Assembly (NCBI GenBank): GCA_903825285.1
Contig: CAIJZY010000041.1
Location: 121,175 to 185,174 of the forward strand
Origin: an uncultured Opitutia bacterium
GTDB lineage: Bacteria > Verrucomicrobiota > Verrucomicrobiia > Opitutales > Opitutaceae
DNA: 64,000 nucleotides
Direction of reading: 5' to 3'
Shown here: in pieces, positions 23,443 through 31,031 of the stretch
How positions within the stretch are numbered: position 1 is the first letter of the stretch
How the letters are laid out: each line of letters opens with the position of its first letter
Notes under the pieces: generated by a model
Told to the model about the DNA's origin: nothing
What the model saw: only the letters and a program-made list of their open reading frames with translations
Database searches by the model: none
Translations under genes and position numbers: made by a program

Positions 23443-24549
23443 CCCGCGTTGCTCGTCACTACCTGCATGCTCCGTCGCTAAAGCATCAAAGTACGCCCAC
23501 GCATCAGCCAGGGCAAACGGGATGCCGTCGAAGAACTCCAGTGATTTCTGCGCGTAGAGGGTGACGTTGAAGTAGAGTTCGAAGCGGCAGTACATGGTGC
23601 GCGCGAGGTGATACTTCCACCGCTTGCCCCAAATTCGTTCCGCGCCGAGTTCACCTTCGAATCCGAATAGCTTTCCCAAGTCCTCGAGTCGCCTTTGGGC
23701 CTCGATCTTCCGCTTTCGCTCACCGACCCACGAGAAAGGGCCGTGGACTGTCCTTTGCCATCCTTTGCAGTAGCGGACGAGCCGCGCACCTTTGTCGCCC
23801 CGGCGGGTGCCAAATTGTTTGACGAGATACTTGGCGAGGTAGCCCGCAAAGCTGTCCACGTCTGAGCGGACAGGAAGAAGCTGAACGTAGTTGCCGAAGC
23901 CATACTTGGTGACATTGCCCCTGAGGTAGGCCCATTCATCGCGGAGGCGCTTGCACACGCTGCTGTAGTCTCGGCGCTTGATGGCCTCGAAATCGAAACC
24001 GGTTCGAATGTCGCCCGCCATGACGACGACGAGGTGGAAGTGGAGTCGTCCTGTCTTGGGTGACCGTTCGATGACGGCGAGCCAGGCAAGGTAGCGCTCG
24101 GAAAACTTGGCGTTAGTGGCGAGTGAGTTGAAACGACGGGACGCTTCTTTGATTGTTTTGGGTGGTGGGTCCTCAAACCCCAGCGTCAGCATTCCAATCC
24201 TTTCCACGCCCCATTTGCGGGCCATAGCTTGGACTTCGAGTATCAGTCGCTGCGCTGACGCCCGGTGGGATTTTCCTCCACGGATGGTTTGTTTTGGATT
24301 GAGATGTTCATTCGGTAGACAAGGAAGGGCCGCAGGCGCAGCCGCGCTGCGCGCGGCCGCGTCCTGCGCGCCCAATCCCAATCCGCTTTGAATGGGTTCA
24401 AGTTCACCCGCGCCACGCTCCTGGGCGGACTCGCATTCCCGCTTCGCATCGGATTCCGATGCTGAATGCTCGCCGCGCGGAGCCTCTATTTTTGCTACGT
24501 TCCAGCTACGCTCTTCTGTAACATCTTGAGCATACGCTGGCGTCCCCAC
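23413..24549 (-). CDS. rep: HUH replication initiator of element 1
   Basis: The 378-residue product contains the HUH motif H170-F-H172 (RLHFHLVVV) and, 65 residues later, a Y-x3-Y site with lysine (GYLAKYLVK; Y237, Y241), typical of rolling-circle Rep endonucleases. The long N-terminal ~100 residues are low-complexity and contain a GC-rich palindrome that could be the origin. The annotated start is a GTG inside the att core; a start downstream is possible. It is the last gene at the right end and reads inward. It would nick the element circle to start rolling-circle replication. Confidence 0.75.
   Translation of the reverse strand: MGTPAYAQDVTEERSWNVAKIEAPRGEHSASESDAKRECESAQERGAGELEPIQSGLGLGAQDAAARSAAAPAALPCLPNEHLNPKQTIRGGKSHRASAQRLILEVQAMARKWGVERIGMLTLGFEDPPPKTIKEASRRFNSLATNAKFSERYLAWLAVIERSPKTGRLHFHLVVVMAGDIRTGFDFEAIKRRDYSSVCKRLRDEWAYLRGNVTKYGFGNYVQLLPVRSDVDSFAGYLAKYLVKQFGTRRGDKGARLVRYCKGWQRTVHGPFSWVGERKRKIEAQRRLEDLGKLFGFEGELGAERIWGKRWKYHLARTMYCRFELYFNVTLYAQKSLEFFDGIPFALADAWAYFDALATEHAGSDEQRGLAHDLVMSL
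24318..24356 (-). other. Candidate double-strand origin inside rep of element 1
   Basis: On the minus strand a hairpin, CCGCGC-GCA-GCGCGG (24356-24342), is followed after 11 bp by GCCCTTCCTTGTC (24330-24318). The same hairpin and the same 13-mer occur in the other rep gene at 25004-25047. The hairpin-plus-nick-site layout is that of rolling-circle origins within rep genes. The nick position is not known. Confidence 0.45.
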
Positions 24550-24584
24550 GGGGATTCGAACCCCGGGAGGAACTTACAGAAGAG
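24511..24584. repeat. 11-bp inverted repeats flanking the middle att core
   Basis: CTCTTCTGTAA (24511-24521) and TTACAGAAGAG (24574-24584) are exact inverted copies placed nearly symmetrically on both sides of the att core. They could be integrase arm-binding sites or an operator. They are absent beside the other two att copies. Confidence 0.4.
24535..24566 (-). other. Middle att core at the junction of elements 1 and 2
   Basis: Thirty-two bases are identical to the tRNA-Glu 3' end and 3 bp beyond it (32236-32267). This is the right end of element 1 and the left end of element 2. Three att copies with two integrases show tandem insertion at one tRNA. Confidence 0.85.
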
Positions 24585-24767
24585 TCTGATGATGAGGACC
24601 GAAGTAGTAAGGCACAGTCCTCTCCTTCCTCACTAGCTTCCCCAAATTGCGGGAAGCCTAGTCCTGAGCTGGCAAAAGTTGTCAGCGCGTGGCCCTGCCT
24701 TCGCCCTGAGTTGAGGGCTGCAATCAGCGCCATTGTGGACGCTGCGAACGGAGGGCGGACGCCGTGA
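24567..24767 (+). other. Open frame continuous with the att-reading frame: putative integrase C-terminal extension
   Basis: The frame that reads LASPRGFEPR through the att core continues here for about 66 codons (EELTEESDDEDRSSK ... VVSAWPCLRPELRAA) to a TGA at 24765-24767. That TGA overlaps the GTG start of rep2. No start codon exists in the chromosomal context, because a stop lies just left of the att. In an excised circle the integrase frame would enter it in phase. It contains a near-copy of the integrase SSLASPN segment. Confidence 0.5.
24624..24655 (+). repeat. Direct repeat shared with the integrase 3' region
   Basis: Thirty-two bases match 32082-32113 in the element 2 integrase gene with two mismatches; both encode SSLASPN followed by GKP. 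The copy here lies after the att core, the other before it. Confidence 0.7.
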
Positions 24768-25996
24768 GTACCGGGACGCTCCGCCGCAGCCGCACGCTCA
24801 GCGACTGGCCTGCCCGTCTTAGTTCCCCTAGCGGGAGTCTAGAGGGCGGCAATGAGCCCTCTTGCCGCGCCACGAGCGCGGAAGTCGCGATGGTCGGGCC
24901 GATACCCCCCCGCGAAGCGGGCGGCCCGTTGGAAGTATCTCCTGGCGCTCTGCCGGTCGTTGCGGCTGAGCGCTCGGGATGGGCGGCGCTGCCCGAGCGC
25001 AGCCGCGCGCAGCGCGGCGCGCCGGGCACGGCCGCCCTTCCTTGTCAGAATAGTAACAATTCCGACAAGAAACAGAAACGATACCGCCTCAAGGCCATCC
25101 CTGGCTCGCCGGGATTGTACGCCGATCCGAATAACAAGCGGGCCGTTTGGCAGCAACGTGACGGCGACACCATCGAGCGTTGGGGCATGCCGAGCGGAGC
25201 CGAAGCGAAGTCGGCTTTTCACCTTCGACTCAATGTAGCCTCCTTCGTCGAACACTGGGGACGTAATCACTGTTTGTTCTTCACAGTGACGGACGAAGAC
25301 AATCTCCATCCCACGCAATTCGCGCGGCGTTGGAACCACTTTTTGCGCCGAAACGGTCAGTGGATGAAAAGTTTTATTCGGGTGCTTGAACCGCAGAAAC
25401 AAGGACGTCCTCACTATCATCTGCTGGTAGCCGTCGAGTGGGACACGCTTCCCGATTCGTTCGACTGGCAGTCGTTTGATGAATGCCAACGAGAGCGACG
25501 CGCACACGGGCCGACATCTCACTTTCGAGCGCTGCGTGCTCGTTACAAAGCCTCAGCTGCACCGGAGCTAACTGCGCTTTGGTCATCACTACGGAAATTG
25601 CTGCCCCGCTATGGGCTGGGGCGAGCGGAACTGTTACCTCTGCGAAAAGGAAAAGAGGCTGTATCAGAATACGTCGGGAAATACCTTGAAGCGGGTTTGA
25701 TCCTCCGTCGTCACTCTTGGAAAGGTTGTCGGCGCGTTGAATTCGATCGCCGCGCAAAACAAAATTGGTTGGCGTGCTCGCGCGTGTTCTCATGGCACTC
25801 GCTTGGCGCGAGGATATGGCGGACTCGCGTTGCCGAACTGGCAAAGGCGATCGGAGTCCCTGACATGGAGGGAATTCGCCGGCACTTCGGCCCAAAGTGG
25901 GCCTATCGGCTTAGGAACTCCCTCACCCTATCGACCAAAGGCGAGTGGACAGAGTGCTTGCAGATATTGGAGGAAATGCAGCTCCTTCGCACCTAA
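24764..25996 (+). CDS. rep: HUH replication initiator of element 2
   Basis: The 410-residue product has the HUH motif H217-Y-H219 (RPHYHLLVAV) and a Y-x3-Y site with lysine (SEYVGKYLE; Y303, Y307). It shares the layout of the element 1 Rep, including a long low-complexity N-terminus rich in Ala, Arg and Pro. The start is GTG at 24764, overlapping the preceding stop (GTGA). A later start near KKQKRYRLKAIPGSPG is possible. It probably nicks an origin inside its own 5' region. Confidence 0.75.
   Translation: MSTGTLRRSRTLSDWPARLSSPSGSLEGGNEPSCRATSAEVAMVGPIPPREAGGPLEVSPGALPVVAAERSGWAALPERSRAQRGAPGTAALPCQNSNNSDKKQKRYRLKAIPGSPGLYADPNNKRAVWQQRDGDTIERWGMPSGAEAKSAFHLRLNVASFVEHWGRNHCLFFTVTDEDNLHPTQFARRWNHFLRRNGQWMKSFIRVLEPQKQGRPHYHLLVAVEWDTLPDSFDWQSFDECQRERRAHGPTSHFRALRARYKASAAPELTALWSSLRKLLPRYGLGRAELLPLRKGKEAVSEYVGKYLEAGLILRRHSWKGCRRVEFDRRAKQNWLACSRVFSWHSLGARIWRTRVAELAKAIGVPDMEGIRRHFGPKWAYRLRNSLTLSTKGEWTECLQILEEMQLLRT
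25004..25047 (+). other. Candidate double-strand origin inside rep of element 2
   Basis: A hairpin, CCGCGC-GCA-GCGCGG (25004-25018), is followed after 16 bp by GCCCTTCCTTGTC (25035-25047). Both parts are identical to those in the element 1 rep gene, although surrounding codons differ. This DNA-level identity within weakly conserved coding sequence points to a cis-acting site. Confidence 0.45.
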
Positions 25997-26010
25997 TCGG
26001 AAATGATTCC

Positions 26011-26973
26011 TCAAGGCGTCCCATACGCAAACTTCGCTAGAGCAAGTGCCCCATATTGATGAAAGGACCTGGAGCGAGTAGACGCCGCACTCATATCACC
26101 GACGACAACATTACACAGCGAAGCAATTGCGGTGCATAGGGCAGCGTGCTGCTCTACTTCCCTTTTCTTCGGATATTTCAACATCACTTTTAACGGAGCT
26201 TTGTTCCATTGTGCTGTGATCTTAACGACGTCTCTAGCGGTAACCGTTGAAGCCTTGTATGGAAACCACACCCCTAATTCGTGCCGGTAGTTAACAGAAT
26301 TGCGGATATGTGAGAGCCAGGTGCCGCCATTCTGTCCTGATTGGCACATCAAATCGCAGATATCGGCTAACAAGATCGCGGCGTCGTTATACAACGAAGA
26401 TTTTTGCAGCAGCTCGTTGCTTTGATTTCGCAACATCTTCGCGAACTGCGCCCATAGAATGCCGTGACTTCCCGTTGTGCTGGCGGTGCTCTTTACCAGC
26501 CGAAACTCGGATGACACTCCGTCAAACGTGCCGATATAAAAGCCTCCCTCAAATCCCCCGGGAGGCAGAACGCCAAGAGCCGTAGCAACTCGATCGAGGG
26601 CATTCTTTTGAAGGGCGTCGATCTGAAAGCAGATTACCCCAAACATACGTGTTAAGGAGTGGGCTGCAAAAAATGCCCCGTAGTACGCTCGTATCAGAAT
26701 CCAGCCACAGGACCTTGGGAGCCTTGGAGGCTCATTGATGCTTATGAACGTTTCAAATGCCGCGCTGGCCATTCTCGAGGCATCATAGGCGAACGCCTTT
26801 GTTGCGCCGTGCGTGTTAAGAACCCTGAGTGTAAAATCTGTAGCACTAGCAACGGACGTGAAAACAAATTCCCGCTTTAGCAACCACGTCGCTATGCCCT
26901 CGCTCGGGTTTTCGGAAATTCCATGCAGGTCCTTAAGCCAGAAATTCCTCAATCCCTCTTGGACGGAGAGCAT
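26011..26973 (-). CDS. HEPN-like protein paired with DGQHR protein
   Basis: The 320-residue product is mostly helical. It has a helix, YYGAFFAAHSLTRMFG (98-112), typical of HEPN-fold proteins, and a later R-x6-H motif, R224-NSVNYR-H231, matching the HEPN catalytic pattern. It starts 9 bp after the DGQHR gene, so they form one minus-strand operon. The rest, such as the GG-rich loop LPPGGFEGGFYIGTFDG, is not recognised. It could be an RNase effector controlled by its partner. Distant similarity only. Confidence 0.5.
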   Translation of the reverse strand: MLSVQEGLRNFWLKDLHGISENPSEGIATWLLKREFVFTSVASATDFTLRVLNTHGATKAFAYDASRMASAAFETFISINEPPRLPRSCGWILIRAYYGAFFAAHSLTRMFGVICFQIDALQKNALDRVATALGVLPPGGFEGGFYIGTFDGVSSEFRLVKSTASTTGSHGILWAQFAKMLRNQSNELLQKSSLYNDAAILLADICDLMCQSGQNGGTWLSHIRNSVNYRHELGVWFPYKASTVTARDVVKITAQWNKAPLKVMLKYPKKREVEQHAALCTAIASLCNVVVGDMSAASTRSRSFHQYGALALAKFAYGTP

Positions 26974-26982
26974 TTGGCAGTC

Positions 26983-28023
26983 CTAGAGCGTGAAGGTCTG
27001 TCGTAGACTCTTTGAGAGATTCTCGAAGAGAATCCTTGGGCTCCGCGGCGGCCGGATTAGTTCCGTTGGTCTCTTCTTAAAGATCGGACTAAGCGCTTCA
27101 ACAAATTGATCCGTGCTATACGTCTTGCCAGCGTTCTTCACCCGTAAACCGACTTCCGGGAAGAGCTGCATTATCGCTCGGAGAACGACCGGATTCGTGA
27201 TCGCTGACATGGCTTTGTGTTGTTCACAGCCAGCTCTGAACGCGCGAACGTAGTCCGCTAGTACTTTGTAGGCTTGTTCGCTTCCTGAGTCCTTAAAGAC
27301 TGGCAACAATGGCTTCAGCGCCGTGTAGAACGTGACGCGGCTGATCTTACCTTTTGAACGGGATGTTCCGCTCGTTAAGCCAAACAGTGGACTTGCAGGA
27401 TCGATGCTGAACTTGTCGAAAATTTCACCGCAAAGCTGTTCAGCGTCTGTTTCGTATTCTGCAAGTTTCTTGATATCCAAAAGCAACTCGTTTGGAACGG
27501 GCTTCTGCTTCGTGTTGATGTCAATGAAGAGCCTCGACTCATCTCTCTTTGACAGACCGTTATAGATCACGACGGGGACACGAAGGCGGGTCTTGGCGAG
27601 GGAGAAACCATAAACGCGATGTTGGCCATCGATAACCAAAAACGCCTTCTTGTTGGCGCGAAACTCGACTGTCTTACCCTTACCTACATCGCGCATTTCG
27701 GCTTCGGGCTGTGCGGACAAAACTATCGAGCTCGGAATCGTTCCAAATCCAGCGTCGATGTAGTCTGCTATCTGCTGCGCACGTTGTCGGTCGAGGACCC
27801 GCTGAAATCCAACCTTAGGGTCTTCGTCACGAGTCGTTACAAAGCAGGTCTTTGCCAGGATATCACTTGGCACTGTTAAGGTGTAGAAGCGGTGATCACC
27901 CTGCGTCACCAGACTTACTGAATACCGGAGGAATTTGTTCCCGATCACTTCGGCATTCTCGTCAATCCTAAGTGGCAATTCTGGTTGTAGCTTAGACATG
28001 GCTTGGGATAATTTTGAACTCAT
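26983..28023 (-). CDS. DGQHR-domain protein (DndB-like)
   Basis: The 346-residue protein contains the family signature VIDGQHRVYGF (residues 130-140), followed by the conserved VPVVIYNGLSKRDESRLFIDIN. DGQHR/ParB-like proteins include DndB of phosphorothioate DNA systems, a transcriptional and modification regulator, and are common in defence islands. No other dnd genes are present here. The gene is divergent from the methyltransferase gene with a spacer of about 140 bp, and co-directional with the HEPN-like gene. It may regulate or sense for the cassette. Confidence 0.8.
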   Translation of the reverse strand: MSSKLSQAMSKLQPELPLRIDENAEVIGNKFLRYSVSLVTQGDHRFYTLTVPSDILAKTCFVTTRDEDPKVGFQRVLDRQRAQQIADYIDAGFGTIPSSIVLSAQPEAEMRDVGKGKTVEFRANKKAFLVIDGQHRVYGFSLAKTRLRVPVVIYNGLSKRDESRLFIDINTKQKPVPNELLLDIKKLAEYETDAEQLCGEIFDKFSIDPASPLFGLTSGTSRSKGKISRVTFYTALKPLLPVFKDSGSEQAYKVLADYVRAFRAGCEQHKAMSAITNPVVLRAIMQLFPEVGLRVKNAGKTYSTDQFVEALSPIFKKRPTELIRPPRSPRILFENLSKSLRQTFTL

Positions 28024-28162
28024 TGTGTGCTTCGCCTGAACGACCGGAACCGGAGCAAGTTCAGCTGATTCGCAACTCTGGTCAATCGAGCATTATGCGC
28101 TGCTCGTTCCGATCGCGATACTCACAACTTTGGATGTTGGTCGCAACGTTCTCAACGGCTCG

Positions 28163-28879
28163 ATGAGTCTCGCCATCTGGAAAAATACCTCATTTGACTT
28201 GGGACAAGAATTCAAAAACCAGTTTCCCTTGAGAATTGAACACCTAGAGACACAGGAAAATTTACTCAGGACATGTGCCGGAAAGAAGTTTCGGACGATC
28301 CTCGCTGACCCGCCGTGGCAATTTCAGAATAAGACGGGAAAGATCGCGCCGGAGCATAAGCGGCTCAATCGGTATTCGACCATGACGTTGGATGAAATCT
28401 GCACACTTCCAATTGCCGACATCGCAGATTCTCCAGCGCACCTTTATCTCTGGTGCCCAAATGCGCTGCTACCGGAAGGACTTAGGGTGATGGATGCTTG
28501 GGGATTTCACTATAAGTCTAACATAATTTGGCACAAGATTCGGAAAGATGGCGGGAGCGATGGACGGGGCGTTGGCTTCTATTTTCGTAACGTTACCGAG
28601 GTCATCTTGTTTGGCGTCAGGGGGAAAAACGCTCGCACCCTCGCTCCAGGTCGATCGCAGGTGAACATGATCCAAACGAGGAAGCGGGAGCATAGCAGGA
28701 AGCCAGACGAGCAGTACCCTCTCATTGAAGCATGCTCGCGCGGTCCTTTCATCGAGCTCTTCTCACGCGGTGTGCGGCAAGGTTGGACAGTCTGGGGAAA
28801 TCAAGCGGATGACGCCTATGCTCCCGATTGGAGCACCTATAAGCACAACTCGTCCTCGCCCGCTCGCGTTACGGCTTAA
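28163..28879 (+). CDS. MT-A70-family adenine-N6 methyltransferase
   Basis: The 238-residue product has the catalytic DPPW motif at residues 49-52 (TILADPPWQF) and the SAM-binding end IELFSRGVRQGWTVWGNQ. The segments HLYLWCPNALLPEGLRVMDAWGF and NIIWHKIRK are typical MT-A70 features. Prokaryotic members methylate adenine in DNA, often as the modification part of restriction systems. A TTG start at 28130 would add 11 residues; the ATG at 28163 is preferred. Its 3' end overlaps the convergent nuclease gene by 11 bp, which supports a restriction-modification pair. Confidence 0.85.
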   Translation: MSLAIWKNTSFDLGQEFKNQFPLRIEHLETQENLLRTCAGKKFRTILADPPWQFQNKTGKIAPEHKRLNRYSTMTLDEICTLPIADIADSPAHLYLWCPNALLPEGLRVMDAWGFHYKSNIIWHKIRKDGGSDGRGVGFYFRNVTEVILFGVRGKNARTLAPGRSQVNMIQTRKREHSRKPDEQYPLIEACSRGPFIELFSRGVRQGWTVWGNQADDAYAPDWSTYKHNSSSPARVTA

Positions 28880-29594
28880 CAACTGCGTCAGGAATACCAA
28901 TTAGGACCAGAGGGCACGGGTTGCCAACGCCACGACTTACGCGCTCTTCTAACTTGCGCCAATGGGTGGTGGCTTCTCCAAATTTGTCGGAAACAAAAGC
29001 CTCAGCCCATCCAGCTTCAAAAGAGCCTAGAGCGTGGGTCTTTTCGGCAATGATTCTTTTTTGGCGCTTGGTTGGCTCGTAGTACTTGTCGAGGTCTTCT
29101 ACTCGTTTTATCGCTGCTTTTTGAGCGAAGGCCTCGATTTTTCCTAGGAGCGAATCCTGCAGAGATTTTCCGCGAGTTATGATTCCTCCAACCGAAATCA
29201 CACCTTGCGAGTGGAGCCTACTGAAATTCTCCAAATCCCGATCGAAAAACGGGTCTTTGTTATTCCACTCAATCTCAAGGGCGAAAATACCATTTGCCGT
29301 TCGCCTCACGTGATCGACTTCATGCGAAAGCGACTGTGCCTCTACCCCGTCAATCGTCTTTTTGACGATGAAACTATGCTTCGGCCATTTTTGCTCCGCT
29401 AGAGACTTGCGCAGACGTTGAGTAAATTTTGTCTCGCCTCCGCCTCCGCGAACTAGCTCTTCAACAGGAATTTTGATTTTCCCGAGCACTTCTGTAAGTT
29501 CGCTCACCGTCTCCGGAAGATCGTGCGTGAGGATTGCCTCTGCGTGGTGAAGCGCAAGGACCGTAAATCCTTTGGCCTTCAGTTCCTCGAACAT
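28869..29594 (-). CDS. BglII/BstYI-like type II restriction endonuclease
   Basis: The 241-residue protein contains the segment FALEIEWNNKDPFFDRDLENF, followed by LHSQGVISVGGIITRG, characteristic of the BglII/BstYI nuclease group. A likely active site is D94 with E107-x-E109, a PD-(D/E)XK arrangement; BglII itself has E-x-Q. N-terminal helices and an RLRKSLAEQKW motif match the family layout. It is paired tail-to-tail with an MT-A70 methyltransferase. The recognition sequence cannot be read from the protein; a GATC-centred site is only a guess from the relatives. Confidence 0.75.
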   Translation of the reverse strand: MFEELKAKGFTVLALHHAEAILTHDLPETVSELTEVLGKIKIPVEELVRGGGGETKFTQRLRKSLAEQKWPKHSFIVKKTIDGVEAQSLSHEVDHVRRTANGIFALEIEWNNKDPFFDRDLENFSRLHSQGVISVGGIITRGKSLQDSLLGKIEAFAQKAAIKRVEDLDKYYEPTKRQKRIIAEKTHALGSFEAGWAEAFVSDKFGEATTHWRKLEERVSRGVGNPCPLVLIGIPDAVVKP

Positions 29595-29715
29595 AGGTTA
29601 GGTGTATTTGCGAGGTGTCTAGGCTTTGCAAGAAGATCTGGGTCAATGAGTAACACAAAGGGCGAAGGGCCTGGATTCCTTGGGCTTCGAGTCTCCCAAT
29701 ACGGCTGAAGTCATT

Positions 29716-29759
29716 ACCTATAGGTTATTCTTGACATACCTATAGGTTACTTCTAATTC
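29716..29759 (+). promoter_or_regulatory. Promoter with two ACCTATAGGT operators
   Basis: TTGACA (29731-29736) and TAATTC (29754-29759) are 17 bp apart, a good sigma-70 promoter. Two copies of the perfect palindrome ACCTATAGGT (29716-29725 and 29738-29747) lie 22 bp apart, around the -35 and in the spacer. The ATG at 29767 is only 7 bp after the -10, so the transcript may be leaderless. The downstream RHH-like protein is the likely repressor. Confidence 0.65.
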
Positions 29760-29766
29760 TTAGCTG

Positions 29767-30093
29767 ATGACTTCCATAGCCAACAAGAAGGAGACCGTAG
29801 ATGGACCGCAAACGGGGCATCGTCCTGGGCGTCGACCTGAGGAACCGCGCAACTCAACAGTGTGCTTCACCGTGACGGAACACGAACGAGCCGCAATTGA
29901 TGCCATGAGTCACTGCATCAATCTACGGCGGTCGGCGATCCTTACTGAAATCGTCACGCGATTCATGATTTCTGCTGAGTCGCTCAAACTGGAGAACCCG
30001 AAGCATACCTCGCTCTTCGATTTCCTGGAAGAGTGCCACGCGCAGATTCAGTCAAAGCGGAAGCTTTTTGACTCTCTCAATAAGGAGGAATGA
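29767..30093 (+). CDS. RHH-like regulator of element 2
   Basis: The 108-residue product has a disordered, basic N-terminus (NKKETVDGPQTGHRPGRRPE). A strand (STVCFTVTEHERAAIDAM) and helices (RRSAILTEIVTRFMIS) follow, as in ribbon-helix-helix or CopG-like DNA-binding proteins. It is the first gene behind the ACCTATAGGT promoter and is followed 3 bp later by the next gene. Autoregulation of the rightward operon (regulator, unknown, excisionase, integrase) is likely. Confidence 0.6.
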   Translation: MTSIANKKETVDGPQTGHRPGRRPEEPRNSTVCFTVTEHERAAIDAMSHCINLRRSAILTEIVTRFMISAESLKLENPKHTSLFDFLEECHAQIQSKRKLFDSLNKEE

Positions 30094-30096
30094 ACC

Positions 30097-30822
30097 ATGC
30101 CAATCGACAATATCTCGCGCCTTTCGCGGAAACTCTTGGCGACGTGTCTCGCAACAGACGGCAAGGTGACTCTTGATCATAAAACCTATCTAGCCGACAC
30201 TTGCCTGCTGTCCGATTCGCTCAGGGATGAAGTCAATTCATTGGTCGAAAAACTCCGATCTCTGATTCCAACAGACTTCGCGTTCGATCTCTTTTTTGAG
30301 ATGGAGGGTGTCACTCTCTCATTGTCATTTGAAGATGGTAATACGGTGAGTACGGCAGGTAGGAATTTCTTCACTTCGCAAAAATCACTCATGCGCAGTA
30401 TTCGACACGCGCCGTGGGACGAGATGCGTTCTGACCTCATCAATAAGGGTGGAATCTTTGATGAGATGGTTAGTGCAGCTGCTGACCGGCCGGTAAGTAT
30501 CCCTTCATCGGAAGCGTCTGCAAAACGGTACGGAATTTTACTTGTGGCAGAAATCGGGAAGAATCGGCGACTGAACCCTCGGTCCCCTTTCACTCTCATT
30601 ATTGGCCGCGATGATCTTGGTATTTGTTCGGAGCAATTCAGCTCACGTGAAGATCTCGTGACCGTAATTGCCGATCGAATGACCACCCAAAACGATATCC
30701 TCGCCGTTTTGGAAGTATGCACCCCGTGGACCTTTGAGGAAGTCGAGGCCGCAAAGCTAGAAGCGGTCGAGCAGCTCGGTCCAATTTCCCGCGCAAAGGC
30801 CGAACGTCGGTTCAATGTATAA
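30097..30822 (+). CDS. Unknown protein in the regulator-integrase operon
   Basis: The 241-residue product has no signal peptide or membrane span. Secondary-structure pattern is mixed, with a central segment of strands (FDLFFEMEGVTLSLSFEDGN, YGILLVAEIG, FTLIIGRDDLG). It ends with a helix, RAKAERRFNV. I do not recognise a family. It is placed 3 bp after the regulator gene and 9 bp before the excisionase-like gene, so it belongs to the control and mobility operon of element 2. Confidence 0.5.
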   Translation: MPIDNISRLSRKLLATCLATDGKVTLDHKTYLADTCLLSDSLRDEVNSLVEKLRSLIPTDFAFDLFFEMEGVTLSLSFEDGNTVSTAGRNFFTSQKSLMRSIRHAPWDEMRSDLINKGGIFDEMVSAAADRPVSIPSSEASAKRYGILLVAEIGKNRRLNPRSPFTLIIGRDDLGICSEQFSSREDLVTVIADRMTTQNDILAVLEVCTPWTFEEVEAAKLEAVEQLGPISRAKAERRFNV

Positions 30823-30831
30823 AGTGAATTG

Positions 30832-31023
30832 ATGAACGCTGAAATTCAACCGAACGGCAACCGCCTGCTGCTTCTTCCCGAAGTCGCTGCGTTTCTGCGC
30901 GTGTCGGTCAAGACCGTGCGCCGAATCATCGACGAGGGAAAGCTGCGCTCCATCAAAGTGCGAGGCGCTCGCCGCATCTGGCTGAGCGACCTCAAGGCAT
31001 TTCTTGAGCTGGTTCCCTCTTAA
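30832..31023 (+). CDS. xis: Excisionase-type MerR-like HTH protein
   Basis: This 63-residue protein is a compact winged helix: LLPEVAAFLRVSVKTVRRIIDEGKL followed by RSIKVRGARRIWLSDLKAFLE. This is the standard pattern of helix_turn_helix_17/excisionase proteins (DNA-binding domain, excisionase family). It lies 8 bp upstream of the integrase gene. The ATG at 30832 is preferred over the preceding TTG. It should promote excision of element 2 by bending the att DNA. Confidence 0.85.
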   Translation: MNAEIQPNGNRLLLLPEVAAFLRVSVKTVRRIIDEGKLRSIKVRGARRIWLSDLKAFLELVPS

Positions 31024-31031
31024 GGATTTTC

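Larger units (their letters stand above)
20176..24566. mobile_element. Integrative element 1 (about 4.4 kb) in tRNA-Glu, Rep+Int type
   Basis: It is bounded by tRNA-derived att copies at 20176-20205 and 24535-24566. It holds an integrase (+), an excisionase-like HTH (-), an RHH-like regulator (-), a HEPN-domain protein (+), an exported OB-like protein (+), a membrane coiled-coil protein (+) and an HUH replication initiator (-). GC content is well below the flanking chromosome. No capsid, relaxase or conjugation genes are present. It resembles a small self-replicating satellite or mobilisable element. Confidence 0.75.

Noticed and set aside
26983..28023. Complete dnd phosphorothioate system
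   Set aside because: Only a DGQHR protein is present; no DndA, C, D or E homologs are nearby.
29634..29639. AGATCT (BglII site) upstream of the BglII-like nuclease gene
   Set aside because: One hexamer is expected by chance; nothing links it to the enzyme specificity.
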